DNA from: an uncultured Roseateles sp.
GTDB lineage: Bacteria > Pseudomonadota > Gammaproteobacteria > Burkholderiales > Burkholderiaceae_C
Direction: 5' to 3'
Length of the DNA stretch: 64,000 nt
Assembly: GCF_945956965.1 (NCBI RefSeq)
Contig: NZ_CAMFJS010000009.1
Location: forward strand, 62,001-126,000
This document shows positions 45,845 through 56,746 of this stretch, one piece after another; within the stretch, counting starts at the first letter, position 1; each line of letters begins with the position of its first letter. Made by a program: the position numbers and the translations under genes. The notes beneath the pieces were generated by a model. The model was not told where the DNA came from. It did not search any database and was given only the letters and a program-made list of their open reading frames with translations.

Positions 45845-45862
45845 AAGCCCCTTTCGGGGCTT
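45845..45862. terminator. Bidirectional terminator between comM and glycine-zipper gene
   Basis: AAGCCCC (45845-45851) and GGGGCTT (45856-45862) pair around a TTTC loop between two convergent genes. Short A/T flanks support weak termination in both directions. Confidence 0.7.
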
Positions 45863-45917
45863 CGATGAATTTGAGCAGGCCGGTTGGCGGCGAGCTCATT
45901 GCGAGCTCGCTGCGGCC

Positions 45918-46631
45918 TCACATCGGCGTCAGTTCGCCGTCGCGCACGCGCACCATGTCATTGACGCGCACGCGCGGGGCTTCGGAATACTCGTAGCTGC
46001 GGGTGCTGTTGTCCGAGAAGCTCACTTTGACCACCCAGACGGTGCGGGCGTTGCGCTTCTTCTCCATCTCGTTACCAAAGTAGCCGCCGGCCGCTGCCGC
46101 GCCCACGGTGGCCAGCTTCTTGCCATTGCCACCGCCCACTTGGTTGCCCAACAGGCCACCCAGAACGGCACCACCCACGGCGCCCAGGCCGCTGGCTTGG
46201 CCCTCATGCACGACTTGCTTGACGGACAAGACGGTGGCGCAATCCTCGCACCGCGCTACTGGCTTGCTGGGTTCCGGTTCGGCTGCGGCCATATGCGTCT
46301 CGGCCACCGGCGCAGGTGCTGCTTGATGGCTGGCGGGCTTGCTTGGCTTGATGGCCGGCTTGGCGCTCGGCTGAGCCTCCGCCAGCCTGGGCGTGGCCGA
46401 AGCCGCCACGTTGCTGGGCAGGGCGCTCAGGGCGGTCGCTGCCTCAGTACTGCTGGCCGCAGCTGCGAGGGCGGCGCTGCTGTTCACGGCCGCAACAGGC
46501 TGGGCAAGCTCATTGGCTGCCGTGCTCGATTGCGAGCGGCCCAAGGCATACACCCCGGCCAACAAGGCGGCCAGCAAGGCGATGCCGATATAGCGTTGTG
46601 AGGCGGAACTGGAAACGGAAGAATTTGTCAT
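45918..46631 (-). CDS. Glycine-zipper 2TM-domain membrane protein
   Basis: This gene encodes 237 residues from ATG 46629-46631. An N-terminal membrane anchor (YIGIALLAALLAGVYALG) is followed by a long Ala/Ser/Pro linker and then the SlyB-like Gly-zipper: GLGAVGGAVLGGLLGNQVGGGNGKKLATVGAAAAGGYFGNEMEKKR (about 140-190). A C-terminal basic beta domain VWVVKVSFSDNSTRSYEYSEAPRVRVNDMVRVRDGELT follows. There is a single CEDC pair before the zipper. The role is probably in the envelope. Confidence 0.88.
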   Translation of the reverse strand: MTNSSVSSSASQRYIGIALLAALLAGVYALGRSQSSTAANELAQPVAAVNSSAALAAAASSTEAATALSALPSNVAASATPRLAEAQPSAKPAIKPSKPASHQAAPAPVAETHMAAAEPEPSKPVARCEDCATVLSVKQVVHEGQASGLGAVGGAVLGGLLGNQVGGGNGKKLATVGAAAAGGYFGNEMEKKRNARTVWVVKVSFSDNSTRSYEYSEAPRVRVNDMVRVRDGELTPM

Positions 46632-46718
46632 GGGCGGAAAGTAGCGAGAAAAACAGTAATGGCAAACCCCTAGTTCGGAGCATGCCATGCCTCTCCCGCC
46701 ATTTGGCTGAAACGCCCA

Positions 46719-46751
46719 CTCAGCTTGTAAGTACTTGCAAGCCAGGCTGAG
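46719..46751. terminator. Compound hairpin downstream of metH (C-terminal part)
   Basis: CTCAGC (46719-46724) pairs with GCTGAG (46746-46751) and encloses a second near-palindrome (CTTGTAAGTACTTGCAAG). It has no T-run, so termination strength is doubtful. Confidence 0.35.
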
Positions 46752-46758
46752 CCTCTCC

Positions 46759-49497
<2,739 letters not shown>

Positions 49498-49517
49498 GGC
49501 GGACCTCAAGAGACGGT

Positions 49518-49540
49518 GGGCCGCAAACTCACCGCGGCCC
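49518..49540 (-). promoter_or_regulatory. Hairpin between SAH riboswitch and metH start
   Basis: A perfect 7-bp stem (GGGCCGC/GCGGCCC, 49518-49524 with 49534-49540) lies after the riboswitch and ends about 20 bases before the metH ATG. It may be part of the expression platform. Confidence 0.6.
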
Positions 49541-49555
49541 AAAGGATAGGGATTC

Positions 49556-49639
49556 GGTGAGCGTCGTTACTGGGCGCCAGCGGCACCCTTGTCCAAGCCT
49601 GGCAAACCCTTGACGGTTTGTCGCAACGCTCCTTGAACC
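49556..49639 (-). ncRNA. SAH (S-adenosylhomocysteine) riboswitch
   Basis: Minus strand, read from 49639 to 49556. It contains CAAGGAGCGTTGC, a P2 hairpin AAACC/GGTTT, CCAGGCTTGG and AACGACGCTCACC, the conserved order of SAH riboswitches. P1 pairs TCAAG with CTTGGA. The pseudoknot pairs GAGCGT with ACGCTC. A TAAAAT hexamer at 49648-49653 (minus) puts the transcript start just at its 5' end. High SAH should turn metH expression on. Confidence 0.88.
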
Positions 49640-49790
49640 AGGGCGCGATTTTACGCACAGGCATGGGCTTCAATCGCGCCCCATTCAAGCCGCTGCGCCA
49701 GATGCCGACAAAATAGCGTCCTGCCGCGCTGCGGCCATCGATGCCGCGCCCGCGATCACGCAGCGCAAAACGACAACAAACGAGCCCACT

Positions 49791-50981
49791 TTGGATCTGA
49801 TTCCCTTTCCCCCTGTTGCCCTGCGCTTTGGCCAAGAGCTGCCCTATTCCGTGCGGGATGCCGAGGGCAAGCTGCTGATTGCCAAGGGCCATGTCTTGCT
49901 CGACAGCCCGCAGGTGCGCCAGATGATTGTTCGCGGCGTTTGGGTGCAGGCCCATGAAACCAAGGAATATCAAAAAGCCTTGGCCCATAAGATGGACACC
50001 TTGATGCACCAAGGCGCCGCGCTGGGCGCCATCATCAAGGCTGAAGCCGAGCTCAAGACCGAGCGCCAGCTGCGCCCCGAACTGGGCCCGCAAGCCGCCT
50101 GGGCCGATTTGCGCGTGCATGCCGCCAGCGTCTTGCGCGAGCCGCGCGTGGAGGACTTCAAACCCCGCTTCCAGCAGCTGCACAACGAGGCGCTGGAGCG
50201 CCTGCTGCGCCAGCCCGATGCCACGCTGATGCTGCTGATCTTCGACGCCAGCATGGACTTCAACCAGTACAGCGCGCGCCACGCCATGCTGTGCCAGGTG
50301 CTGGCCGAGCTGTGCGCCCGCCAGCTGGGCTTGCCCGATGAGCAGCGCCTGGCCCTGACCCAGGCGGCGCTGAGCATGAATATCGGCATCACCGCTTTGC
50401 AAGATCGTCTGGCCGCGCAGCAAGACCCGCCCTCGGAGGCGCAGCGCCGCGATTTGATGGGCCATGGCGACCGCAGCGCCGAGCTGCTCTACAGCCTGGG
50501 CGTGCGCTCCGAGCTTTGGCTGCAAACCGTGCGCCTGCATCATGAGGCCGGCCCCGGCCCGCTGGCCGAGCGCGCGCCCGCCGAGCATCTGGCCCGCTTG
50601 CTGCGCCGCATCGACAGCTTTGCCGCCCGCCTCAGCCCGCGCCGCTCACGCCTGGCGCTGCCCGGCGCCTCGGCCAGCCGCTCGGTCTATCTGGATGAGT
50701 TGCGCCAGCCCGATGAGGCCGGCGTGGCCATCGTCAAAACCCTGGGGCTGTACCCGCCTGGCAGCTTGGTGCGCCTGGCCAATGGCGAGGTGGGCATGGT
50801 GTTCAAGCGCGGCCACAGCGCCACCGAGCCCATGGTGGCGGCCCTGCTGGGCAAGAGTGGCAATCCCTTGAGCGAACCGGTGCCGCGCGACACCCGCTTA
50901 GCCAGCCAGGCCATCGCCGCCAGCCTGGCGCCACATGAAATGAAGCTGCTGGTGACGATGGAAAAGCTCTTGCGGCTCTAA
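49791..50981 (+). CDS. Degenerate HD-domain (HD-GYP-like) protein
   Basis: This gene encodes 396 residues from TTG 49791 (MDLIPFPPVALRFGQELPYSVRDAEGKLLIAKGH). A helical domain resembling HD-GYP phosphodiesterases covers about 140-300: YSARHAMLCQVLAELCARQLGL, then LTQAALSMNIGITALQDRLA where HD-GYP proteins have LLHDIGK, and LQTVRLHHEAGPG where they have HHERxDGxGYP. The metal-binding His-Asp pair is replaced by Met-Asn, so c-di-GMP hydrolysis is unlikely; regulatory use is inferred. The start lacks a clear Shine-Dalgarno. It separates the two metH halves. Confidence 0.8.
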   Translation: MDLIPFPPVALRFGQELPYSVRDAEGKLLIAKGHVLLDSPQVRQMIVRGVWVQAHETKEYQKALAHKMDTLMHQGAALGAIIKAEAELKTERQLRPELGPQAAWADLRVHAASVLREPRVEDFKPRFQQLHNEALERLLRQPDATLMLLIFDASMDFNQYSARHAMLCQVLAELCARQLGLPDEQRLALTQAALSMNIGITALQDRLAAQQDPPSEAQRRDLMGHGDRSAELLYSLGVRSELWLQTVRLHHEAGPGPLAERAPAEHLARLLRRIDSFAARLSPRRSRLALPGASASRSVYLDELRQPDEAGVAIVKTLGLYPPGSLVRLANGEVGMVFKRGHSATEPMVAALLGKSGNPLSEPVPRDTRLASQAIAASLAPHEMKLLVTMEKLLRL

Positions 50982-51000
50982 GCCCGCAAGAGGCGGGGCT
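50981..51000. terminator. Hairpin at convergent stops of HD gene and metH (N-terminal part)
   Basis: AGCCC (50981-50985) and GGGCT (50996-51000) pair, extended by GC/GC with one bulged G. The stem includes the last bases of both stop regions. It could end transcripts in both directions, but it lacks a T-run. Confidence 0.4.
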
Positions 51001-52064
51001 CAGGCCTCGACGAGATTGCTGAAGAACTTGTCCCCGCTGACCCGCGGCTTGTAGGCCGACACCTGCTTGGCAATCGCCGCAATGTGCGCGGGCGTGGTGC
51101 CGCAGCAGCCGCCGGCGATATTGAGGAAACCGCTCTTGGCGAACTCGCTCATCAGCCGGCCGGTCACGTCCGGTGTCTCGTCAAAGCCGGTGTCGCTCAT
51201 CGGGTTGGGCAGGCCGGCGTTCGGGTAGCAGCTGATCGCCACCTCGCCGGCGGCCTTGGACAGCTCCTCGATATAGGGCCGCATCAGCGTGGCGCCCAGG
51301 GCGCAATTCAGGCCGATGGCCAGGGGCTTGGCGTGGCGCACCGAATGCCAGAAGGCGGTGACGGTTTGGCCCGAAAGAATGCGGCCCGAGGCGTCGGTAA
51401 CGGTGCCGGAGATGATGACCGGCAGGCGCTCGCCCGTGTCTTCCATCAACTCGTCCAGGGCGAAGATGGCGGCCTTGGCGTTGAGCGTGTCGAAGATGGT
51501 TTCCACCAGGAACAGATCAACCCCGCCTTCCAGCAAACCCTTGGCCTGCTCGTAATAGGCGGCACGCAAGGTGTCGAAGTCGACATTGCGGGCACCGGGG
51601 TCGTTCACATCCGGGCTGATGGAGGCGGTGCGCGGAGTCGGGCCTAAGGCGCCAGCGGCAAAGCGGGGCTTGTCCGGCGTGCTGTATTCGTCGCAGGCCT
51701 GGCGCGCGATCTTGGCGGCGGCCACGTTCATCTCGTAGGCCAAGGCCTCCAGGCCGTAGTCTTCCTGCGCCACCGAGGTGGTGCCAAAGGTATTGGTCTC
51801 GATGATGTCGGCGCCGGCGGCCAGGTACTGCTCGTGAATTTCCAGAATCACATCCGGCCGGGTCAGCACCAGCAGATCGTTATTGCCCTTCAAGTCCTTG
51901 GGATGGTCGGCGAAACGCGTGCCGCGGAAGTCCGCTTCGGTGAGCTTGTAGCGCTGGATCATGGTGCCCATGGCCCCGTCCAGAATGGCGATGCGCTGCT
52001 GCAAGATGGCGGGCAGGGCGGCGCCGCGGCTGTAAGGCGAGGGGGTCGTGGTCGGTGCGTTCAT
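51000..52064 (-). CDS. metH: Methionine synthase MetH, homocysteine-binding part
   Basis: This gene encodes 354 residues. It is the zinc-dependent homocysteine S-methyltransferase module only: [15 protein letters not shown] at the start, [40 protein letters not shown] and the zinc-ligand [11 protein letters not shown] near the end. With the product of 46759-49497 it completes a split MetH that makes methionine from homocysteine. It has no riboswitch of its own that I can see. The start is ATG 52062-52064. Confidence 0.95.
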   Translation of the reverse strand: MNAPTTTPSPYSRGAALPAILQQRIAILDGAMGTMIQRYKLTEADFRGTRFADHPKDLKGNNDLLVLTRPDVILEIHEQYLAAGADIIETNTFGTTSVAQEDYGLEALAYEMNVAAAKIARQACDEYSTPDKPRFAAGALGPTPRTASISPDVNDPGARNVDFDTLRAAYYEQAKGLLEGGVDLFLVETIFDTLNAKAAIFALDELMEDTGERLPVIISGTVTDASGRILSGQTVTAFWHSVRHAKPLAIGLNCALGATLMRPYIEELSKAAGEVAISCYPNAGLPNPMSDTGFDETPDVTGRLMSEFAKSGFLNIAGGCCGTTPAHIAAIAKQVSAYKPRVSGDKFFSNLVEA

Positions 52065-52203
52065 GCCCGCATTGTAGGAAGGCGGGGAAGACCCCGGGGC
52101 AAGGGCGCCCTAAAGCCAGTGTGCTGGCGAGCGCCAGAGCCTCAAAAATGGGGCATCTGGCGGCGGGCGGCATTGCTTGAGCAGCCTGCACACCCGCAGC
52201 AAG

Positions 52204-52224
52204 CGGCAAGCCTCAGGCTTGCCG
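52204..52224 (-). terminator. Hairpin after proQ gene
   Basis: CGGCAAGCC (52204-52212) pairs perfectly with GGCTTGCCG (52216-52224) around TCA. It lies 11 bases after the proQ stop. No run of T follows on the minus strand, so termination is uncertain. Confidence 0.5.
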
Positions 52225-52234
52225 GCTTGTTGGC

Positions 52235-53101
52235 TTAGCGTGCGCCGGGAGCGCGGCCGCGTGGGCCGCGTTGTTCGCGGCCATCCCCACGGCCATCACC
52301 GCGACCGGCAGGGCGGCCTGCGCCACGACCTTCACTGCGACCATCACCGCGGCCTTCCGGGCGACCCCGGCCTGGCCCGCGCGGGCCCGCATTGGCCGGG
52401 CGCGCTTCACGCACCGGCTGAGCGGCACGCTCGGCCCGGGCGATTTCCAGCAGGCCGGGCAATTCGGCTTCCGTCACGCCCTTGAGCACGCAGAAGTTGG
52501 GCAGGGTCAGCGTAGTGCGTTCGAAATCGTGCAGCAGGCCGGCGCGGTTGCGCGCCTGGGTCTGGGCCAGATCGCGCTCAGCCTGCTCGGCGGCTTGACG
52601 TTCTTGTTGCAGGCCACGGCGGCGGGCCAGCTCTTCGCGGGCGGCCAGGCGGTGCTCTTCGCTCAACTCGGCCACGGGCTGGCCGTCCAGGTCAAAGCGG
52701 TGCGTGGCTTTGCCCAGGGCGATCAGATAGCCGGTGTTGCCGGTATGGCGACGCAGAAAGCTCGACAGCTGGGCCTTGCTGAACTGGGCCGGAGCGCGCT
52801 CTTGAATATCAGCCTGGATGCGTAGCTTCAGGGGCTTGAAGCCACCGCCGCCGAAGATGGCCGGGAACAGCGCCTTGAGCTTGGCCGCGCATTCGGCGGG
52901 CGACATCTCGGGCGCGGCCTTGGCGGCGGGGGCGGCCGCTGGCGCAGCGTCGCCCTCAGCCGGGGCAAGATCGGACGCTGCAGCTGCGTCACTGGCAGCC
53001 GCTGGTGCGGCGGCAACAGGGGTCTCGGCAGCTGGGGCGGAGGCCTCGTTCGAACCCTCAGGGGCGTTCAAATCGGCGGTCTCAAGAGAAGAATCAGTCA
53101 T
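52235..53101 (-). CDS. proQ: ProQ/FinO-domain RNA chaperone with Arg/Gly-rich tail
   Basis: This gene encodes 288 residues from ATG 53099-53101. A disordered Ala/Pro/Glu N-terminus (about 1-70) precedes the FinO domain (about 75-175): AAKLKALFPAIF, KPLKLRIQADIQERAP, FSKAQLSSFLRRHTGNTGYLIAL. A coiled Gln/Glu/Arg helix (about 180-215) follows, and the last 45 residues are repeats of GRG with Asp, Glu and Pro (GRGRPEGRGDGRSEGRG...). FinO domains bind structured RNA; the RGG-like tail should add nonspecific RNA binding. It is longer than E. coli ProQ and lacks its Tudor-like domain. Confidence 0.88.
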   Translation of the reverse strand: MTDSSLETADLNAPEGSNEASAPAAETPVAAAPAAASDAAAASDLAPAEGDAAPAAAPAAKAAPEMSPAECAAKLKALFPAIFGGGGFKPLKLRIQADIQERAPAQFSKAQLSSFLRRHTGNTGYLIALGKATHRFDLDGQPVAELSEEHRLAAREELARRRGLQQERQAAEQAERDLAQTQARNRAGLLHDFERTTLTLPNFCVLKGVTEAELPGLLEIARAERAAQPVREARPANAGPRGPGRGRPEGRGDGRSEGRGAGRPAGRGDGRGDGREQRGPRGRAPGAR

Positions 53102-53219
53102 GGCAGGCGCGCTAGTGCGGCAAAAGTTCAAGCCGCTATTGTCCACCGCCGCGGCCGCTCGTTCCCAGGCTTTGCAATTCAGCCCCTGCTAAAGGCTTCA
53201 CCGCTCACGTGGCGCCGCC

Positions 53220-53906
53220 TCAAAGCCCGCCGAAAACCTTCTTGAGAATCGCACTGCCGGTGCCCAGCGGGTCTTTGCGGATCTTGCGTTCTTCCTCGGC
53301 AATCATCAGGAACAGGCCGTCCAAGGCCCGGCCGGTGACGTATTGCTGCAGATTGGCATCCTGGCTTTTGATCAGGCCCAGGCCGGCGGCTTTGCCGGCC
53401 ACGGCGTTGTACTTGTCGGCCAGCGCCACTTTCTCGGTGGCGTGGGTGACGATGGGCAAAAACTGCTTGCTGAGCGGCTCACGCGTTTTGCTGACGAAGA
53501 ACTGCGTCACCGAGTCGTCGCCGCCTTGCAGCAGGCGCACGCCGTCTTCCACGCTCATGGACTTGATGGCCGAGCTCAGCAGCGGCCGAGCCGCTGGCAC
53601 GGCGGCTTCCGCGGCGCGGTTCATGGCCGTCAGCAACTCCTCGACCTGCTGGCCCTGGCCCATCATCTTGAGCAGCTGCACGCCGTCTTTGAGCTGACCG
53701 GGCAGCTCAATGCGCACCGCGGGGTTGCCCAGAAAACCGTCTTTCCTGCCCAGGTTGGCGATGGCTGCATCGGCCCCGCGGGCCAGGGCCGCGCGGATCC
53801 CCGAGGCGGCATCGCCTTCGCTGACGGCCGCCCAGCTTGGCCGCAGCGCGAGCAAGGCCGGCAACAAAAGCAGGGTTCGGCGGTGGTGTTGGTGGCGCAA
53901 GCTCAT
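53220..53906 (-). CDS. DUF4197 exported protein
   Basis: This gene encodes 228 residues. A signal peptide (RTLLLLPALLALRPSWA) is followed by an almost all-helical DUF4197 domain: ASGIRAALARGADAAIANLGRKDGFLGNPAVRIELPGQLK and the closing DGLFLMIAEEERKIRKDPLGTGSAILKKVFGGL, which is the family hallmark. Function unknown; probably periplasmic. It begins 2 bases after the FAH-family stop with GGAG 8 bases before ATG 53906, so both genes form one operon. Confidence 0.9.
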   Translation of the reverse strand: MSLRHQHHRRTLLLLPALLALRPSWAAVSEGDAASGIRAALARGADAAIANLGRKDGFLGNPAVRIELPGQLKDGVQLLKMMGQGQQVEELLTAMNRAAEAAVPAARPLLSSAIKSMSVEDGVRLLQGGDDSVTQFFVSKTREPLSKQFLPIVTHATEKVALADKYNAVAGKAAGLGLIKSQDANLQQYVTGRALDGLFLMIAEEERKIRKDPLGTGSAILKKVFGGL

Positions 53907-53908
53907 GC

Positions 53909-54922
53909 TCAGATCTCCGGGGTGGGTTTGTCCAGCGCTTCATGCAGGGAGACGACATCTTGGTCGATGGCGCCGAACATGCTCAGGCCATCGCGGCCCT
54001 TCATCTCGATGCGGATGCTGTCGCCGAACTTCATGAACTCGGTCTTGGGGGCGCCGCTTTCGATGGTTTCGATGGCGCGCTTCTCGGCAATGCAGCTGTA
54101 GCCACGGCTCCAGTCCTTGTTGCTGACCGTGCCCGAGCCCACGATGCTGCCCGCCCGCACCTGGCGGGTCTTGGCGATGTGGGCAATCAGCTGGCCGAAG
54201 TGGAAGGTCATCTCCGGTCCGGCCTCGCACAGGCCCACCTTGCGGCCATTCCACATCGATTGCAGGCTCAGCTCGACCCTGCCGCCGCGCCAGGCCTCGC
54301 CCAGCTCATCGGGGGTGACGGCCACCGGGCTGAAGGCCGTGGCCGGCTTGCTTTGGAAGAAGCCAAAGCCCTTGGCCAGCTCGGCCGGGATCAGATTGCG
54401 CAGGCTCCAGTCATTGGCCAGCATCAGCAGGCGCACGCCGTCCAAGGCTTGCTCCGGGCTGGCGCCCATGGCCACATCGCCGGTGATCACGGCGATCTCC
54501 GCCTCGAAGTCGATGCCCATGGCTTCGGAGACGAAGCGCGCCGGGTCGCAGGGCCCCAGAAAATCATCGCTGCCGCCTTGGTACATCAAGGGGTCGAGGT
54601 AAAAGCTCTCCGGCACCTCGGCGCCACGCGCCTTGCGCACCAGCTCTACATGGTTGAGATAAGCCGAGCCATCGGCCCATTGGTAAGCGCGTGGCAGCGG
54701 CGCCATGCACAGCTTGGGGTCAAAGTTGAAGGCGTGGCGCAGCTTGCCGTGGTTGAGGCTGATGGACAGCTCCTCCAGCTGTGGGGACAAAAAGCCCCAG
54801 TCGTCCAGCACCTGCTGCAGGCGGGTGGCGATGCCATTGGCGTAATGCGCCTGGCTGAGATCACGCGAGACGACGACCAACTGGCCATCGCGTGAACCGT
54901 CTTTGTAGGTGGCAAGTTTCAT
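53909..54922 (-). CDS. Fumarylacetoacetate hydrolase-family protein
   Basis: This gene encodes 337 residues from ATG 54920-54922. The FAH catalytic domain is in the C-terminal two thirds: DFEAEIAVITGDV (Glu metal ligands), RLLMLANDWSLRNLIPAELAKGFGFFQSKPATAFSPVAVTPDEL and IVGSGTVSNKDWSRGYSCIAEKR. Family members hydrolyse C-C bonds in aromatic degradation, such as fumarylacetoacetate, or act as decarboxylases. No other tyrosine-pathway gene is adjacent, so the substrate is left open. DUF4197 follows in the same operon. Confidence 0.9.
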   Translation of the reverse strand: MKLATYKDGSRDGQLVVVSRDLSQAHYANGIATRLQQVLDDWGFLSPQLEELSISLNHGKLRHAFNFDPKLCMAPLPRAYQWADGSAYLNHVELVRKARGAEVPESFYLDPLMYQGGSDDFLGPCDPARFVSEAMGIDFEAEIAVITGDVAMGASPEQALDGVRLLMLANDWSLRNLIPAELAKGFGFFQSKPATAFSPVAVTPDELGEAWRGGRVELSLQSMWNGRKVGLCEAGPEMTFHFGQLIAHIAKTRQVRAGSIVGSGTVSNKDWSRGYSCIAEKRAIETIESGAPKTEFMKFGDSIRIEMKGRDGLSMFGAIDQDVVSLHEALDKPTPEI

Positions 54923-55072
54923 GGATGCGGCAAGGCTTGCGAAGAAGCGGGAACAATGCAAGTCTCGCATTCTCACCTGCGGCCGCCCGCGCTTTGTCGC
55001 GCCACGCTGTGGGCTCTTGTTGGTTCCTTTGTTCGTTCGCCCCTCGCTCTGCTTGCCGCTCCCGTTCCCGCC

Positions 55073-56137
55073 ATGTCCGTCCGTTCCGCACTCTTGTCGG
55101 CCTTGCCGCGCCGCAGCACCCGCCAAGCCCTGGCCGTGGCTGTGATGCTGAGCCTGCTGGCGCATCTGGCCTTGCTGTTGCCGGCCAAGCCTGCGCCAGC
55201 ACCAGCGAGCGCGGCCCGCAGCGCCAACATCCTGATGGCGCTGCAAACGCGGGCTGTGCAGCCACAGGCAGCCGTACAAAAGCCGGAGGGCAAAAACGCC
55301 CCCGGCCCTGCCGCCAACCGTGCTGCCACCGAGCCCATGCACAGCCAGCGCCTATCGGCAGAGTCAGACCCCGCCCAGGCGACGGTGAAGGCGGCGGCGC
55401 CGCCGCTCACCACCGCCCCTTCGGTGTCCACCGAGGCCCCCGCACTGGCAGCGCTGGCTCCCGCCCGACCCGGCAGCGCACCGCCCAGCGGTGAATGGCA
55501 TTACCTCCTGCGCGCTGGCGAGCGCGAAGGCCAGGCCAAACTGGTTTGGCACAGCGAAGCCGGCCGCTACGCCTTGCGCCTGGAGCGGCAGTTGGAAGGC
55601 CGTGCCCTGCCCAGCTGGCACAGCCAGGGCAGCTTGGACGATTGGGGCCTGGCGCCGCAGCGCTACACCCAGCAGCGCCGGGGCCGCGAGCAGGCGGCCA
55701 TCAACTTCCGGGCCGACGAAGGCCTGCTGAGTTTTTCCGCCAGCACGGCCTTGCTTCCGCTCGAGCCGGGCACGCAAGACCGGCTGAGCTGGTGGTTGCA
55801 GCTCAGCGCCCTGGTTGAGGCCGACCCCGCTTTTTACACCGCCGGCCGCAGCTTCAATTTGCGGGTGGCGGGCGTGCGTGGCGTGGCGCTGGACTGGCCC
55901 TTCGAGGTGCTGGGCCTGGCGCCGCTGGCCCAGGACGATGGCAGCAGCGTGATGGCCTTGCAACTGCGACGCGCAGCCTTGGGCGCCCACAGTGGCGAGG
56001 TTCAGCTGTGGCTGGACCCGGCCCGCCATCACCTGCCGCTGCGCCTGAACTTTGATTTGCCCGATGAGCGGGGCTGGAGTCTGCGCCTCAAACCCGAGGC
56101 ACCGCCGGCGCTTGGCGCCAGCGCCGCTGGCACCTGA
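55073..56137 (+). CDS. DUF3108 protein
   Basis: This gene encodes 354 residues from ATG 55073. A membrane anchor (RQALAVAVMLSLLAHLALLLP, about 16-36) and a long Ala/Pro/Ser linker precede the DUF3108 beta-rich domain (about 140-350): GEWHYLLRAGEREGQAKLVWHSEAGRYALRLERQLEG, SQGSLDDWGLAPQRYTQQRRGREQAAINF and the ending SGEVQLWLDPARHHLPLRLNF. Its job is not known; the domain resembles outer-envelope or lipoprotein-carrier-like folds. It is divergent from the FAH-family gene, with 150 bases between. Confidence 0.88.
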   Translation: MSVRSALLSALPRRSTRQALAVAVMLSLLAHLALLLPAKPAPAPASAARSANILMALQTRAVQPQAAVQKPEGKNAPGPAANRAATEPMHSQRLSAESDPAQATVKAAAPPLTTAPSVSTEAPALAALAPARPGSAPPSGEWHYLLRAGEREGQAKLVWHSEAGRYALRLERQLEGRALPSWHSQGSLDDWGLAPQRYTQQRRGREQAAINFRADEGLLSFSASTALLPLEPGTQDRLSWWLQLSALVEADPAFYTAGRSFNLRVAGVRGVALDWPFEVLGLAPLAQDDGSSVMALQLRRAALGAHSGEVQLWLDPARHHLPLRLNFDLPDERGWSLRLKPEAPPALGASAAGT

Positions 56138-56331
56138 TCTGCGGGGAAACACGCTCCCTCACTTGCGGGAATAGCGTCAATTTTTTGCGTCAGCAACACA
56201 AATTTCCTGATCGAAGCCTCCGAAGTGCCGTGTGATCTGAGACCATTTGTCCATGTGGTGGCGCACACCTTGTGCCGATAAGGCTTGAAAGTGGCGCCGC
56301 TGGCCGCAGTTGATGCTGATAGGAGGTTTCC

Positions 56332-56625
56332 ATGCACATGCTTTACAACTCCCCCAGCTTCAGTGTTGTTAAGTTCGACATCCAGGTCAACGAGCCGCAG
56401 ATGGGCGAGTTCCTGCAAGCCAATCCTGAGTTGCGATTGCATCGCGGGGGCTACGAGATCGTCGACAAATTCAGCCGCAAAGAAATCTTCATCGAAGGCG
56501 CGCTGGCCCAGCAGTTCCAGGATGGGGTTGAGGCCTTGATCGAACAAGACCCGAGCGAAGAAGACCTCGACGACTTCATCGAAAGCTTCGCCAGCATGGG
56601 GCATCAACCCGTCGTCATGCACTGA
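56332..56625 (+). CDS. DUF3567 protein
   Basis: This gene encodes 97 residues. The sequence MHMLYNSPSFSVVKFDIQ...LRLHRGGYEIVDKFSRKEIFIEGALAQQFQDGVEALIEQDPSEEDLDDFIESF is the DUF3567 family almost end to end, small acidic proteins common in Burkholderiales. Function unknown. The start is fixed by a perfect AGGAGG 5 bases before ATG 56332, which suggests strong translation. A TTCACC/GGTGAA hairpin (56647-56662) follows. Confidence 0.93.
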   Translation: MHMLYNSPSFSVVKFDIQVNEPQMGEFLQANPELRLHRGGYEIVDKFSRKEIFIEGALAQQFQDGVEALIEQDPSEEDLDDFIESFASMGHQPVVMH

Positions 56626-56746
56626 AGCCGAGACCGGCGACGAGCCTTCACCGGTGGGTGAAAAAGAGCGCTTGTACTGTGCGCCGAGCTAAGCCAAGAT
56701 CGGGCAGCGCCGGGCTTGGGCCGGCGGCTTGATTGCGAGGGATGCC

